From positions 254,921-318,920 of the forward strand of contig NZ_BMBA01000003.1 of NCBI RefSeq assembly GCF_017312485.1: a DNA stretch of 64,000 nt. Direction: 5' to 3'. The notes below the pieces were generated by a model. The model made no database searches and had not been told where the DNA came from. It saw only the letters and a list, made by a program, of their open reading frames with translations. This document shows positions 25,916 through 35,647 of this stretch, piece by piece. The position numbers and the translations under genes are program-made. The first letter of the stretch is position 1. Every line of letters starts with the position of its first letter. This stretch comes from Clostridium zeae. GTDB lineage: Bacteria > Bacillota > Clostridia > Clostridiales > Clostridiaceae.

Positions 25916-26383
25916 ATGAGAATAGGCATGGGATACGATGTTCATAAGCTTGTAGAAGGAAGAGACCTTATAATGGGTGGGGTAAACATTCCATTTCATC
26001 TTGGTCTATTAGGACACTCAGATGCTGATGTACTGCTTCATGCTATTATGGATGCACTACTAGGAGCAGCTTCATTAGGGGATATCGGAAAGCACTTTCC
26101 TGATACCGATGATAAGTTTAAAGGAGCGTCTAGTATAAAATTGCTTTCGGAAGTAAACAAATTGCTATTAGACCATAACTATAAGATAGTTAATATAGAC
26201 TCCACTGTTATTGCTCAAAGACCTAAACTTGCTCCTTTTATCTATGAAATGAGAGTAAATATTTCTTCTACTTTAGGTATTTCTATAGATCAAATTAATG
26301 TAAAGGCAACTACTGAAGAAGGTTTAGGTTTCACAGGTAATGGGCAAGGTATATCTGCACAAGCGATATGTTTAATAGATTGA
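25916..26383 (+). CDS. ispF: 2-C-methyl-D-erythritol 2,4-cyclodiphosphate synthase
   Basis: IspF converts CDP-ME 2-phosphate to MEcPP in the MEP isoprenoid pathway. This 155-residue protein has the usual length. Metal ligands Asp and His are in GYDVHKL at the N-terminus, with a further His in [22 protein letters not shown] and [17 protein letters not shown] are signature segments. The start at 25916 follows TTTGAGG; the GTG three codons upstream overlaps that site. It is monocistronic, with no ispD beside it. Confidence 0.96.
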   Translation: MRIGMGYDVHKLVEGRDLIMGGVNIPFHLGLLGHSDADVLLHAIMDALLGAASLGDIGKHFPDTDDKFKGASSIKLLSEVNKLLLDHNYKIVNIDSTVIAQRPKLAPFIYEMRVNISSTLGISIDQINVKATTEEGLGFTGNGQGISAQAICLID

Positions 26384-26393
26384 TTTAAATAGT

Positions 26394-26443
26394 AAATCAC
26401 CTAACTAACATCTTGTTTTACAAGACTGCTAGTTAGGTGATTT
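26394..26443. terminator. bidirectional terminator between ispF and the CheY-like gene
   Basis: AAATCACCTAACT and AGTTAGGTGATTT form a 13-bp stem with a long loop between convergent genes. Confidence 0.75.
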
Positions 26444-26447
26444 ATCC

Positions 26448-26825
26448 TTATTCAATATTTATATTTAAATATTCACAGGTGTTTATAAGCAAATACTCTG
26501 GATCAAAAGGTTTTGTTATGTACAAATTTGCTCCCAGTCCTATGCCTCTATTTATCTCCTTTTCTTGCGCTTTTGCCGTTATCATAAATATCTTAATACT
26601 CTCAAGCTCTGGGGATTGCTTTATTTTCTCAACAAATTGATACCCATTCATATTAGGTAAAGTAACATCTAAGAAAATTAAATCTGGTTTAATCTGCTGT
26701 ACCATATATAGAGCATCCTCAGCATTATTGGCTTCACTAATCTCAATACCCTCTAATTCTTCAAGCGTCTGTTTTATTAATAGCCTTATATTATTATCAT
26801 CATCTACTATCATTAACTTTTTCAT
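26448..26825 (-). CDS. single-domain response regulator (CheY/Spo0F-like)
   Basis: This 125-residue stand-alone receiver has no DNA-binding domain. The acidic pocket is IVDDDN, the phospho-acceptor Asp is in LIFLDVTLPN, Thr is in FMITAKA and Lys is in YITKPFDP. The start at 26825 follows GAAGGTG and lies 1 bp after the stop codon of the upstream kinase gene. The two form a two-gene phosphotransfer module. Its downstream partner is not encoded nearby. Confidence 0.93.
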   Translation of the reverse strand: MKKLMIVDDDNNIRLLIKQTLEELEGIEISEANNAEDALYMVQQIKPDLIFLDVTLPNMNGYQFVEKIKQSPELESIKIFMITAKAQEKEINRGIGLGANLYITKPFDPEYLLINTCEYLNINIE

Positions 26826-26826
26826 A

Positions 26827-27861
26827 TTATTCACCTTCTGTCTGATTTACAGGTATAGTAAAATAAAAAATGCTCCCTTTATTTACCACACTCTCAAGCC
26901 AAATACTCCCTCCATGCTTTTCAACAATAGCCTTACATATGACTAGTCCAAGACCTGACCCCTGAGATTTTTGAGAATCGTTTGGAATCTGCTCAAATCT
27001 TCTAAAAATCTTTGTATAATACCGCTCTGGTATACCTGCTCCAGTATCTTCAACACTTATAAGAACTTCATTTTCATTATACATTTGTGCTCTACAAATT
27101 ATCTTACCTGTTTCAGTAAACTTAATTGCGTTAGATAGCAGATTAATTATAACTTGTAAAATTTTGTTTTTATCCACATATACTAGCGGAATATTTTCAT
27201 CGATTTCATCATTTAGCTCTAAATTCTTATTGTCTAAAAGAGAATAAGATATAAGTATACCTTTACTTATTATCTCTCTCAAATCTGTCTGCTCTACTTT
27301 CCAATCGATTTTATCTGATCTAAGCTTTGAGAAATCCAGTAAATTATTTATAAGTGAAGTCAATCTCTCACTTTCTGATATTATAATTTCTATATTCTCG
27401 CTTATCTTATTTATACCTAAAATTGCTTTACTAATTTCGGTTTTATCACTCTGTTCATTATTATTTTCATTTGTTATAAACGGAATTATCATCTTATTAA
27501 GCCTTCTATTTATTATTTTTGCAAATCCTATAATAGATGTAAGTGGTGTTCTTAACTCATGAGATACATCTGATAATAGCTCAAACTGCTCTTCTTCGCT
27601 TTTTTTATAAACTATCAATCTATTTATTGTGTCTTCATGCTCATTTATTATATTTTCAAGCTTCTTTATTTCATAACTTTTTAAATTATAAGCTATAAAT
27701 AATATAATTGTTACTACTACTAATATACTACAAAATAATACTATGCTGTATTTAAAGCTTTCTCTAATGCTTAGACAATAATAACATATAACTATTACAA
27801 TTACCTGCATGATCATTATTAAAGATATTAATTTAAGTCTACTTATCTTGTTGTTGAACAT
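26827..27861 (-). CDS. membrane sensor histidine kinase (HisKA/HATPase_c)
   Basis: This 344-residue kinase starts at 27861 after GGAGGT. Two N-terminal helices (~residues 8-30 and 37-58) have almost no extracellular loop. A coiled-coil linker follows. The H-box is LLSDVSHELRTPLTSIIGF, the N-box is VIINLLSNAIKFTETG and the G-boxes are DTGAGIP and GSGLGLVICKAIVEKHGG. It shares an operon with the single-domain receiver gene. The absence of a sensor domain suggests an intracellular or membrane-derived signal. Confidence 0.93.
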   Translation of the reverse strand: MFNNKISRLKLISLIMIMQVIVIVICYYCLSIRESFKYSIVLFCSILVVVTIILFIAYNLKSYEIKKLENIINEHEDTINRLIVYKKSEEEQFELLSDVSHELRTPLTSIIGFAKIINRRLNKMIIPFITNENNNEQSDKTEISKAILGINKISENIEIIISESERLTSLINNLLDFSKLRSDKIDWKVEQTDLREIISKGILISYSLLDNKNLELNDEIDENIPLVYVDKNKILQVIINLLSNAIKFTETGKIICRAQMYNENEVLISVEDTGAGIPERYYTKIFRRFEQIPNDSQKSQGSGLGLVICKAIVEKHGGSIWLESVVNKGSIFYFTIPVNQTEGE

Positions 27862-28013
27862 AAATACCTCCAAAAGTCGTAATAAATATCTAAAATGATT
27901 ACTTTTAAAATTAATGCTCTAGATTCTTTAACAATAAATCAATATTTTAAGGATTTATAAGATATAAATTTATCATACCGGCAATCTTAACTTTACTTTC
28001 TATCAATATAACG

Positions 28014-28052
28014 TGAAGAGGGCCTGCCTTTATGACATGCCCCCTCTACTTC
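28014..28052 (-). terminator. hairpin downstream of the amylopullulanase gene
   Basis: GAAGAGGGCCTGC and GCCCCCTCTACTTC form an imperfect GC-rich stem 30-70 bp after the stop codon. The U-tract is weak. Confidence 0.5.
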
Positions 28053-28084
28053 ATTATAATGTAATTTTAACTCATGCAAGCTAC

Positions 28085-31000
28085 TTATTCAACGGCTTTT
28101 TTTCTTTTTGTTACTAATAATACTCCTGCTACAATAAATACTGTTGCAAATAATAATAAGCTTGTAGTTGATATGCCTCCAAGTTTAGCTATTTGACTCA
28201 CTCCATTGCCATTAGCAGCACTACTATTATTTCCTGTGTTAGAAGTTACACCATTGCTTGCTGAACCACTATTATTCTGTCCGTTATTTGATGAACTATT
28301 ATTTCCAGTATTACCACTGTTACTATTTCCATTGTTATTGTTGTTACTATTTCCATTACCACTTCCATTATTGTTGTTTCCTGTGTTTCCGCCATTATTG
28401 CTACTTTCAAGCTTTTTGTCAGTAATTAGATAGTCGCTACAATGTGTGGTCACAAAAGAAATATATCCATCTTTAACAGTACTCTTACTAATAAGATTTA
28501 ATGAACCAGTCTTATCAATATAATAAACATATAAATCTTTATCATTATACTCACTATCTATCTTTTGCTTTACAGTTACATTAGTACCAAACTTACCTTC
28601 CGGAAGATTATTTTCCATTCTTAATTCAAAAGCTAATTTTGGAGAATAATCCTTCTTTATACTCTTTAAAGCTTCTTGATTTTCTAAAGTATCGTAAGTT
28701 CTAAACATCAAACCTGTAAGTCCAAAATTAGTAAGAATATCGTAAAGCTTACTTGAGTCTTCAATAGTTATTGTGGTGTCCCCTCTTTGTATTACTGGCT
28801 TTACATTATTCCTTGTAGCCTCATTGAATATAGCTCTAGCTACTTCTTCAATCTGGCTTGAAACAACCACTTCTTTACCAGCATTAGACGCTTTACCTAC
28901 TTCTGCTATAACATCTTTATCCTTTATAGGAGCCTTGGTCTCCTTTACTATAAAGCTTGGGTCATAGGCAGCTTTTAATGCATCTGTATTTATTGTTATA
29001 TCCTTAACTTTATCTACAAGTATTACTCCACCAACTGCTGGAACTTTAACTGTAATTTTTCCATTCTCTACTACGTAACTTTCATTTTTGTTGAGTATAT
29101 TAGTTAGCTTAGTTCCATTGCTTATTCCTTTAGCTTCTAAAGTCATTTCTACTGTTGTTGTCTTTCTATTAGCAACCACTAGTGCTTTATTTTCCTCGTT
29201 AATTCTAGTAAATGCTATTACATCATTTAAACTATCTTTATCTACATCAATAGAACTTATATCTCCAGTTCTAAGAACACTATAAGCATTTCTAATATTA
29301 GCTAAAGTAGCGTACCATTCTACAATATCCTTATCCCCTTTTCCCCAGATCATGCCTCTTCTATTGTCTGGATCATCAGCGCCAACAATTCCTGCTTCAT
29401 CACCATAATAGATACATGGTGCTCCTGGATAAGTCATTTGTAAGAAAGGTACTAATCTCAACTTCTGTTTAGCTAATTCAGATGCCTCTCCTGCAATTCC
29501 TCTTTGACTTTTTTGCCAACCATCTAATGCAGATAACACTCTTTGAGTATCATGAGAATCAACTAAATTAAGCATTGCTTCGAAAGCTTCCTTTGGATAT
29601 TGTTCTCTCATCTTTTCTAATTCTTTTACCGAATCTGTTGCTGAAGTTACTGTTTTATTATCATCTTTAGTTCCTTTTGCAAAATCAAGGACTGCACCTC
29701 TAAATCTATAGTTCATTACAGAATCATACATATCACCAAGAATATATCTTGATGCATCAGTCCAAATTTCTCCTATTATGACATTGTCTCCTTCAGACTT
29801 TACTGCACCTCTGAAGTTTCTCCAGGTTTCATCTGAAACTTCATTTGCAACATCTAGCCTCCAACCATTTGAACCTTGTCTTAGCCATAATCTAGATATA
29901 GCATCTTGTCCATCAATTATTTCATTTGCCCAAGACTTCACCTGATATTCTGATCCGTTTAAAGCTTGTATAACTGGCATTGAATCATATCCCCACCAGC
30001 CTTCATAGCTATAATGTTCAGTTGGAAGACCAGAATCTACCTTTTCATTCTCAACTTTGAACCAATCTTTGTAGTGTAAATCTGTTATTCCCTTTGAGGC
30101 CAAATCAGCAGTCACCTGTTTCTCAGCATCTTGCTGACTTAGATTTTGTAAATTCATTAGGTCATAGACTCTGGACCAATATTGATATGCTCCTATTGGT
30201 TTATTCTTAGCCATATATTTATCATACCTATCAAAGTATACTGAATCATCAGATACATGGTTGAATACTCCGTCTAATATTATGTGCATACCTCTTTCAC
30301 TAGCTGCTTTTGTAAGGTTCGCAAAGTCTTGCATGTTTCCTAGCAATGGATCTACCTTTGAGTAGTCAGTAGTGTCATATCTATGACTGGAAATAGATTG
30401 TCCAACAGGGTTAAAATAAAGTATATTAACCCCAAGAGCCTTAAGATAATCAAGTTTCTTTTCTACACCTTTAAGGTCTCCCCCGTACATCTCATTACTC
30501 CAGTTACCATCACCTACTGTTCCCTTATAATCAGGGTTTATCTTTGGATTTCCATTTTCATCTTTTATCACATTTCCATCTTTATCTTTTAAATATTCAA
30601 GTTCAGGATCTTCAGTTATACTATACCAGTTTGTGTAAAATTCATATGGAGTCATTCCTCTTGAAAGCTTTTGCAAGAAATCATTATCAGTATCTCCATC
30701 AAAAAATCTATCAGGGAATATCTGATATACAACACCATTTTTCATCCAATCTGGAGTCTTAAAATCTTTCTTATAAATATTTAAACCATACTCCAATATG
30801 GATGATAAATCTCCAGCCTTACCTGTTCCAAAATATCCATCATCGTCACTATAGGTTTTTACATCTGATCCATTGGATATAACAAAATAATAGCTATATT
30901 GACCTATAGTATTAAGGGTAAACTTAGCAGTCCATTTATCATGGCTATCATCAAAGATACCGTTTTTGCTCATCTCATATTTATTTATTCCTTCTGGACC

Positions 31001-33061
31001 TTTTACAATTACCTTAGCCTCTGTTAAATCATTTTTAGCAGCTTTTAAATTAAAAGTTAATTCTTCCCCTTCTTTTGCTGCACCAAATGGTAATTTATAA
31101 TCTGAACTTCTAGAGTCAAAGGAAACTTCATTTTCATTAATTTTCACTGTAGCAGCATCATTAAAAATCGTCTCAGTTACTGGATCAAAGTTTATTGATA
31201 CTAGCTTATCTTCTGAGAGTTCTATAGGATTAACCTTATAAGTTTTATCACCACATTCTATTACTAATTTATCATGGATTCCTTTTTTCAAATTTAGTTC
31301 AGCTGAATAAATTCCCTTATAGTCATTATCCTCAAGCTTAACCTTTTCAGAAAGTTCAGGACCATTTATAAAGGCATCTACCATTATATAGCTGGTTGAA
31401 TCAACCACAAAGTGGCTATCATCGTTATAATAGAATGTTACATCTCCAACCTTTGAAACAACAAGTGGAATGTTAGATCCATCTTTTACAGCCTTCTGTC
31501 CATAATTTTCAGTCCAGCTTCCCATCGCTATCTTATATTCATAACTTCCAGATGGAACATCTTTTAAAGTAAGCTTATACTTTCCATTTCCTGCATATTC
31601 CATTGCAGTTTTATCTGAACCAGCAGTCCATGCTGATTCTCCTGCAACTGTTTGAATAGTACCTGCTATAACTACTTTTCTACCTGAAAAACCTGCAAAC
31701 TTATATATAGAGTTACCATCCTTTTGATCTTGTACTGATGGGTCCGTTATCCAATTGCCATCAACTATAAATTTATATTGGATTTCCTTTGCAGCATCAC
31801 CAACTCTAACTGAAGTTGACCATATTCCATCAGCATCTTTAACCATCTTGATTTTATTATTTTGCCAATTTGTTATATCTCCAGCCAAATAAACTTCCTT
31901 GGCATTTAAATCTTTATATAAAAACTTCACAGTACCATTATCATTTACAACTGGTCCACTTAGCTCTACTGGTGGCTTAGGAACACTTTTAAGCCCTAAT
32001 AGCTCAGCTATTTTTGTATAGTCATTTATGGAATCATAAACAAGCTTATTTTTTTCATCAGCAACAAACACCACCTGTTTTCCACCACTTGGTATTGTTA
32101 TTTTTACATTTGGTCCTGCTGGAACTCCACCATCATCCCAAGAATAGTTATTAAGTATCTTATACTCAAAATTACCACCACTCGCAAAATATCCTGAGTA
32201 TATAAACAATCCTGCACTACTTAATGGTGTTAACTCCCACCCCTTTTCATCTGTCTTCCAATCAACAGATTGACCACTCTGTCTTATAGTTCCAATCACT
32301 GATGGAATTTTTAAATATTCGGGAACAGCTATATCATTACTTGCATAACCTTGTAAATAATCTGCAAAAATAGTTATTTTATTAGTTCCTTTTGGGATAA
32401 TTACCTTTACATTATCTCCGTTATTTCCAACCTCTCCATTACTCCATGCACCGTTAAAAGCCACTTTATATTGAAGTTCGTAATCGTTTGCTTTAGCAGA
32501 ATCTTTTATTTCAAAAGTTTTACTATAGATTCCCCCACCAATATAATCAAGCTTAAAATTATCATCTCCAGGATTCCAAGACTTACCATCATTTAATAGA
32601 TTGTCTATGTTACCAGTTAGTATGGCTTTTGTTTTAAATTGATCTGCATTATTTATAGAATCATATACTTTCTTTTGTTTATAATCGAATCTAAAATATA
32701 CCTTTGCATCAATGTCTAATTTTAGTTTTATATTGTCGCCACTCTTAATTCCGTCTTTGCCATAATTCTCATCAAAAGATTTGTTCATGGCAACTTTATA
32801 TTCATAATTTCCTGCTTTTAGGTCTAATGAGATTTCGTATATTCCATTTTTATATTCTTTCATAAGACCCTTCAAATTAGATGGATTCCACTGATCTGAT
32901 TTCTCCGTAAAGAAATCTCCCACAATGTTTGCCATGGCATCAGCTTGTACTGTAACTTCATCTTCTGCCATAACAGGCTTCACATAAATATTACTAAACA
33001 AAGTAATAAATAATGTGAGGCAAGCGAATAAACTTAGAGCTTTGTAATACCTTTTTCTCAT
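28085..33061 (-). CDS. multidomain secreted amylopullulanase (GH13)
   Basis: This 1658-residue extracellular starch/pullulan hydrolase starts at 33061, 6 bp after AGGGGG, followed by a signal peptide ending near KPVMAEDE. The N-terminal ~600 residues hold four X25-like modules (each with YEYKVA- or FEYKIL-type strands) and one CBM48-like module (VYLAGDITNWQNNKIKM). A CBM34-like domain precedes the GH13 barrel, whose catalytic regions are ILDGVFNH, GWRLDVANEV (nucleophile Asp), IIGEIW (acid/base Glu) and LVDSHDT. Downstream are C-terminal beta-domains, a long Asn/Gly/Ser linker, and a hydrophobic helix plus KRKKAVE tail. The tail looks like a sortase signal, but it reads AKLGGIS in place of LPxTG. 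MalR-like operators lie upstream. Confidence 0.93.
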   Translation of the reverse strand: MRKRYYKALSLFACLTLFITLFSNIYVKPVMAEDEVTVQADAMANIVGDFFTEKSDQWNPSNLKGLMKEYKNGIYEISLDLKAGNYEYKVAMNKSFDENYGKDGIKSGDNIKLKLDIDAKVYFRFDYKQKKVYDSINNADQFKTKAILTGNIDNLLNDGKSWNPGDDNFKLDYIGGGIYSKTFEIKDSAKANDYELQYKVAFNGAWSNGEVGNNGDNVKVIIPKGTNKITIFADYLQGYASNDIAVPEYLKIPSVIGTIRQSGQSVDWKTDEKGWELTPLSSAGLFIYSGYFASGGNFEYKILNNYSWDDGGVPAGPNVKITIPSGGKQVVFVADEKNKLVYDSINDYTKIAELLGLKSVPKPPVELSGPVVNDNGTVKFLYKDLNAKEVYLAGDITNWQNNKIKMVKDADGIWSTSVRVGDAAKEIQYKFIVDGNWITDPSVQDQKDGNSIYKFAGFSGRKVVIAGTIQTVAGESAWTAGSDKTAMEYAGNGKYKLTLKDVPSGSYEYKIAMGSWTENYGQKAVKDGSNIPLVVSKVGDVTFYYNDDSHFVVDSTSYIMVDAFINGPELSEKVKLEDNDYKGIYSAELNLKKGIHDKLVIECGDKTYKVNPIELSEDKLVSINFDPVTETIFNDAATVKINENEVSFDSRSSDYKLPFGAAKEGEELTFNLKAAKNDLTEAKVIVKGPEGINKYEMSKNGIFDDSHDKWTAKFTLNTIGQYSYYFVISNGSDVKTYSDDDGYFGTGKAGDLSSILEYGLNIYKKDFKTPDWMKNGVVYQIFPDRFFDGDTDNDFLQKLSRGMTPYEFYTNWYSITEDPELEYLKDKDGNVIKDENGNPKINPDYKGTVGDGNWSNEMYGGDLKGVEKKLDYLKALGVNILYFNPVGQSISSHRYDTTDYSKVDPLLGNMQDFANLTKAASERGMHIILDGVFNHVSDDSVYFDRYDKYMAKNKPIGAYQYWSRVYDLMNLQNLSQQDAEKQVTADLASKGITDLHYKDWFKVENEKVDSGLPTEHYSYEGWWGYDSMPVIQALNGSEYQVKSWANEIIDGQDAISRLWLRQGSNGWRLDVANEVSDETWRNFRGAVKSEGDNVIIGEIWTDASRYILGDMYDSVMNYRFRGAVLDFAKGTKDDNKTVTSATDSVKELEKMREQYPKEAFEAMLNLVDSHDTQRVLSALDGWQKSQRGIAGEASELAKQKLRLVPFLQMTYPGAPCIYYGDEAGIVGADDPDNRRGMIWGKGDKDIVEWYATLANIRNAYSVLRTGDISSIDVDKDSLNDVIAFTRINEENKALVVANRKTTTVEMTLEAKGISNGTKLTNILNKNESYVVENGKITVKVPAVGGVILVDKVKDITINTDALKAAYDPSFIVKETKAPIKDKDVIAEVGKASNAGKEVVVSSQIEEVARAIFNEATRNNVKPVIQRGDTTITIEDSSKLYDILTNFGLTGLMFRTYDTLENQEALKSIKKDYSPKLAFELRMENNLPEGKFGTNVTVKQKIDSEYNDKDLYVYYIDKTGSLNLISKSTVKDGYISFVTTHCSDYLITDKKLESSNNGGNTGNNNNGSGNGNSNNNNNGNSNSGNTGNNSSSNNGQNNSGSASNGVTSNTGNNSSAANGNGVSQIAKLGGISTTSLLLFATVFIVAGVLLVTKRKKAVE

Positions 33062-33083
33062 ATTCATCCCCCTCATACTTTTG

Positions 33084-33120
33084 TGCAATCGATTGCATCT
33101 TTGTACGAAATCGTTTGCAC
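33084..33120. promoter_or_regulatory. two MalR-like operators upstream of the amylopullulanase gene
   Basis: TGCAATCGATTGCA (33084-33097) is a perfect palindrome. A second site, GTGCAAACGATTTCGTA on the minus strand, spans 33104-33120. Both fit the GCAANCGNTTGC pattern of LacI-family maltose regulators. They lie between the start codon and the presumed promoter, as expected for repression. Confidence 0.68.
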
Positions 33121-33233
33121 TGTAATTATATTATACATGTTCATAATAATATTTCATTTGTGAGTTCATATGAATTATTTGAATACTTTTTATACAAAAT
33201 CCCATATTATGTAATATTTTTTTAAGTGAAAAT

Positions 33234-33306
33234 ACCACTTTGCAGTTAATCAGTTAAATACGTATAGTCCTAAAAACCGTACGTATTAACTTGACTACAA
33301 AGTGGT
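33234..33306. repeat. long imperfect hairpin between two minus-strand genes
   Basis: ACCACTTTG (33234-33242) and CAAAGTGGT (33298-33306) enclose a second inverted stretch, TTAAATACGTATAG against CCGTACGTATTAACTT. GTACATCTTT follows on the right, as in the outer arms of the family 2 repeats. It may act as a terminator for the 117-residue gene. Confidence 0.55.
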
Positions 33307-33328
33307 ACATCTTTAAATTAGACCAAAA

Positions 33329-33682
33329 CTAAAATGTTTCTAGTTGATCTTTTCTATTAGCTTGTTTATCCTTGATATTGTTGAGGTCTTTTGTTGACAT
33401 ATTTTCTCCATTATTCTTTATGTATCCTGCAGCATTTGTCATGTTATCAATTATATTTTGCTGCTCATCTTCTTTATAATTATCACCATATACAATCTTG
33501 TCCTTTAGGGTGTCTATTTCTCTTCTTCTTGCATTTTGTATTTCTTCAGCATGTTTCATTTGCTCAGAAGATATTATATCTTGATTTTGCTCTATATGTC
33601 TTTCTGTCCTTGTATACTTCTCAACAGTATCCACTATTTGATTTATTCTATTTTCTACTTCTTGTTTTCTTCCATCATTCAT
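33329..33682 (-). CDS. hypothetical charged, helical protein (117 residues)
   Basis: I do not recognise the family. The protein is highly charged, almost free of hydrophobic stretches and predicted from composition to be largely helical or coiled (VENRINQIVDTVEKY, AEEIQNARRREIDTLKDKI). It has no signal peptide and no Cys. The start has a strong AGGAGG. It sits alone between the amylopullulanase gene and the tRNA cluster, with hairpins on both sides. The Gln/Asn/Lys-rich C-terminus is probably flexible. Confidence 0.65.
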   Translation of the reverse strand: MNDGRKQEVENRINQIVDTVEKYTRTERHIEQNQDIISSEQMKHAEEIQNARRREIDTLKDKIVYGDNYKEDEQQNIIDNMTNAAGYIKNNGENMSTKDLNNIKDKQANRKDQLETF

Positions 33683-33765
33683 AATTATTACCTCCTTAAA
33701 AACTCTTTCATATAAATGTGCTAAAGTTTATAGTACTAATAATTTAATGATATGTTTTGGAATAC

Positions 33766-33835
33766 TGCTAAAATCAAGTGACTTTTCGGAAGTTTATTAA
33801 AGCATTGAATAACCAAATTACTTAACTTCAGCAGT
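33766..33835. repeat. degenerate MITE-like repeat, copy E
   Basis: AATACTGCTAAAATCAAGTGA at the left and the segment ending TACTTAACTTCAGCAGT at the right are eroded terminal arms. TTTATTAAAGCATTGAATAACCA is recognisable interior. The size is similar to copy D. The rest of 33683-34142 holds only the promoter region of the 117-residue gene and a small hairpin at 34023-34052 with AGATGCGCAAAAAA. Confidence 0.6.
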
Positions 33836-34142
33836 GGAACTTAATATTGAAATGGTTCAATTATATTTTGCACCTAAGCAATCTAATAATACTTATAAAT
33901 AAATTCATAGTTTATTTATTTTAACCTTCTTAAGAATCCGTAACCATTATTTATTTTAATTATTAATCATATAATTAAACCTTCAATGAACCTTAAAATA
34001 AACAAATTTAAAAAACAAAAAACATCTACCACTTTCGTAAAGGCAGATGCGCAAAAAACTCACTTATGCAGATCTATTCAGCAATTTTTTTATTTAAATA
34101 TTTTTTAAATCAAAAAAAATCATAATCACTTGATTACGATTT

Positions 34143-34219
34143 TTGGTGCACCATCAGGGACTCGAACCCGGGGCACCCTGATTAAGAGTCAGGTGCTCTA
34201 CCAACTGAGCTAATGGTGC
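34143..34219 (-). tRNA. tRNA-Lys (CTT)
   Basis: Acceptor GCACCAT pairs with ATGGTGC, and CCA is encoded. The anticodon loop is CTCTTAA, giving CTT. It is the last tRNA of a five-gene minus-strand cluster. Confidence 0.95.
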
Positions 34220-34224
34220 CTATT

Positions 34225-34298
34225 TGGAGCGGGTAGTGGGAGTCGAACCCACCTTTTCAGCTTGGAAGGCTGGAGTATTACCGATATACGATACCCGC
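34225..34298 (-). tRNA. tRNA-Gly (TCC)
   Basis: Acceptor GCGGGTA pairs with TACCCGC, and CCA is encoded. The anticodon loop is CTTCCAA, giving TCC. Confidence 0.94.
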
Positions 34299-34363
34299 AT
34301 ATTAAACTCTACAAATATTATAAATCAATTTAAAACTACTTGTCAACATTTTTTCAAATAAAT

Positions 34364-34438
34364 TGGCTGGGGTGGTAGGATTCGAACCTACGACTGGCGG
34401 AGTCAGAGTCCGCTACCTTACCGCTTGGCGACACCCCA
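34364..34438 (-). tRNA. tRNA-Gln (CTG)
   Basis: Acceptor TGGGGTG pairs with CACCCCA, and CCA is encoded. The anticodon loop is CTCTGAC, giving CTG. It is nearly identical to the neighbouring TTG isoacceptor and probably arose by duplication. Confidence 0.94.
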
Positions 34439-34557
34439 ATGTCAACATTAATAATTTTATCACTACATTGAATATTTGTAAATATATACATATATAAGTT
34501 TAGATAAAAATTATTTCAAATCTTAAAGAATAAAAAAATAGCACGTATAACGTGCTT

Positions 34558-34632
34558 TGGCTGGGATGGCAGGATTCGAACCTACGGATAATGGAGTCAA
34601 AGTCCATTGCCTTACCGCTTGGCGACATCCCA
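34558..34632 (-). tRNA. tRNA-Gln (TTG)
   Basis: Acceptor TGGGATG pairs with CATCCCA, and CCA is encoded. The anticodon loop is CTTTGAC, giving TTG. Confidence 0.95.
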
Positions 34633-34637
34633 AAATA

Positions 34638-34714
<77 letters not shown>

Positions 34715-34769
34715 ATTTCAAACAAAATATATTTTAATATATTTTTAACAATATGTCAACAGTTATATT

Positions 34770-35444
34770 TTACACAATCTCTGTCAAATCTCTTGTTAAA
34801 GTTAACTTTAGTTTTTCACCACTAATTGGATTCTTATGAACCTGCTTACATAGTTCTATCCAGTTTTCTTCACTCATTCCAATCTTTTTCTCAAAGTCAT
34901 CTTCACTATCAGTTTGTAGGTTAGTATTTATAATAAATTGACCTAACTCAGATGCAGATGAAAATACCTTCATATATAGAAATGTATCTATGTCTCCTAA
35001 CCAGCTCATATTGAACTCTCTAGAAAACTTTTTTAATTCTTTCATAACTTTATCGCTCGGAACATCCCATAATGATTTGATAAACGCTATTTGTTTTTTC
35101 ATTATAGCTGCCTCTGATTGACTTAACTTCGCATCCTTTAATCCCTCAGATATAATTTTTTCAGCATTCAGTTGAGAAAACTCAGCTATATTTTTATATT
35201 TTCCTTCTATCCATTTATAAAATGCTTCTGGAAGCAAGCAATATTGTATATATCCTAATAACATTTTTGCCTTGGGTATTGGAGTCCAAACACTTTGTAT
35301 TCCAGACTTTCTTGTAAAAATTACATAATGCATATATACAGTTTTTTCTGTTATAGGTTCGTTTTCGAATATTCTAGATTTTAAAGTTTTATTATTTCTT
35401 ACTAGTTTATCCCAATAATCTATAGAGTTATAAGTTACTATCAT
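34770..35444 (-). CDS. hypothetical protein (224 residues)
   Basis: I do not recognise the family. It is a soluble, Lys/Glu-rich, mostly helical protein without signal peptide or membrane segment. A compact Trp/Tyr-rich N-terminal part (SIDYWDKLVRNNKTL, GIQSVWTPIPKAKMLLGYIQ) precedes two helical stretches. The start has GAGGAAG. It ends 55 bp before the five-tRNA cluster on the same strand, and it lies between two tRNA clusters with an HNH protein gene, a position typical of accessory DNA. Confidence 0.65.
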   Translation of the reverse strand: MIVTYNSIDYWDKLVRNNKTLKSRIFENEPITEKTVYMHYVIFTRKSGIQSVWTPIPKAKMLLGYIQYCLLPEAFYKWIEGKYKNIAEFSQLNAEKIISEGLKDAKLSQSEAAIMKKQIAFIKSLWDVPSDKVMKELKKFSREFNMSWLGDIDTFLYMKVFSSASELGQFIINTNLQTDSEDDFEKKIGMSEENWIELCKQVHKNPISGEKLKLTLTRDLTEIV

Positions 35445-35647
35445 TTAACCACTTCCTCTCTAAATATGTAAACCTTTTCTATTTAATTATATTTCATACT
35501 ACCTTTTAATGCAATATAAAAAACCCTTTGCTTCAGATTTATTAGTGCCATTTATGTAATAGAAATCCAACTTTTCAACATTTACATGCTTGATTGAATC
35601 AATAGTTCATGATATTTTATAATTATAAAATATTCAGGAGGAATCAT

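Noticed and set aside
28206-28433. Plus-strand Leu/Pro-rich frame opposite the end of the amylopullulanase
   Set aside because: It is the mirror of the Asn/Gly/Ser repeat linker and has no ribosome binding site.
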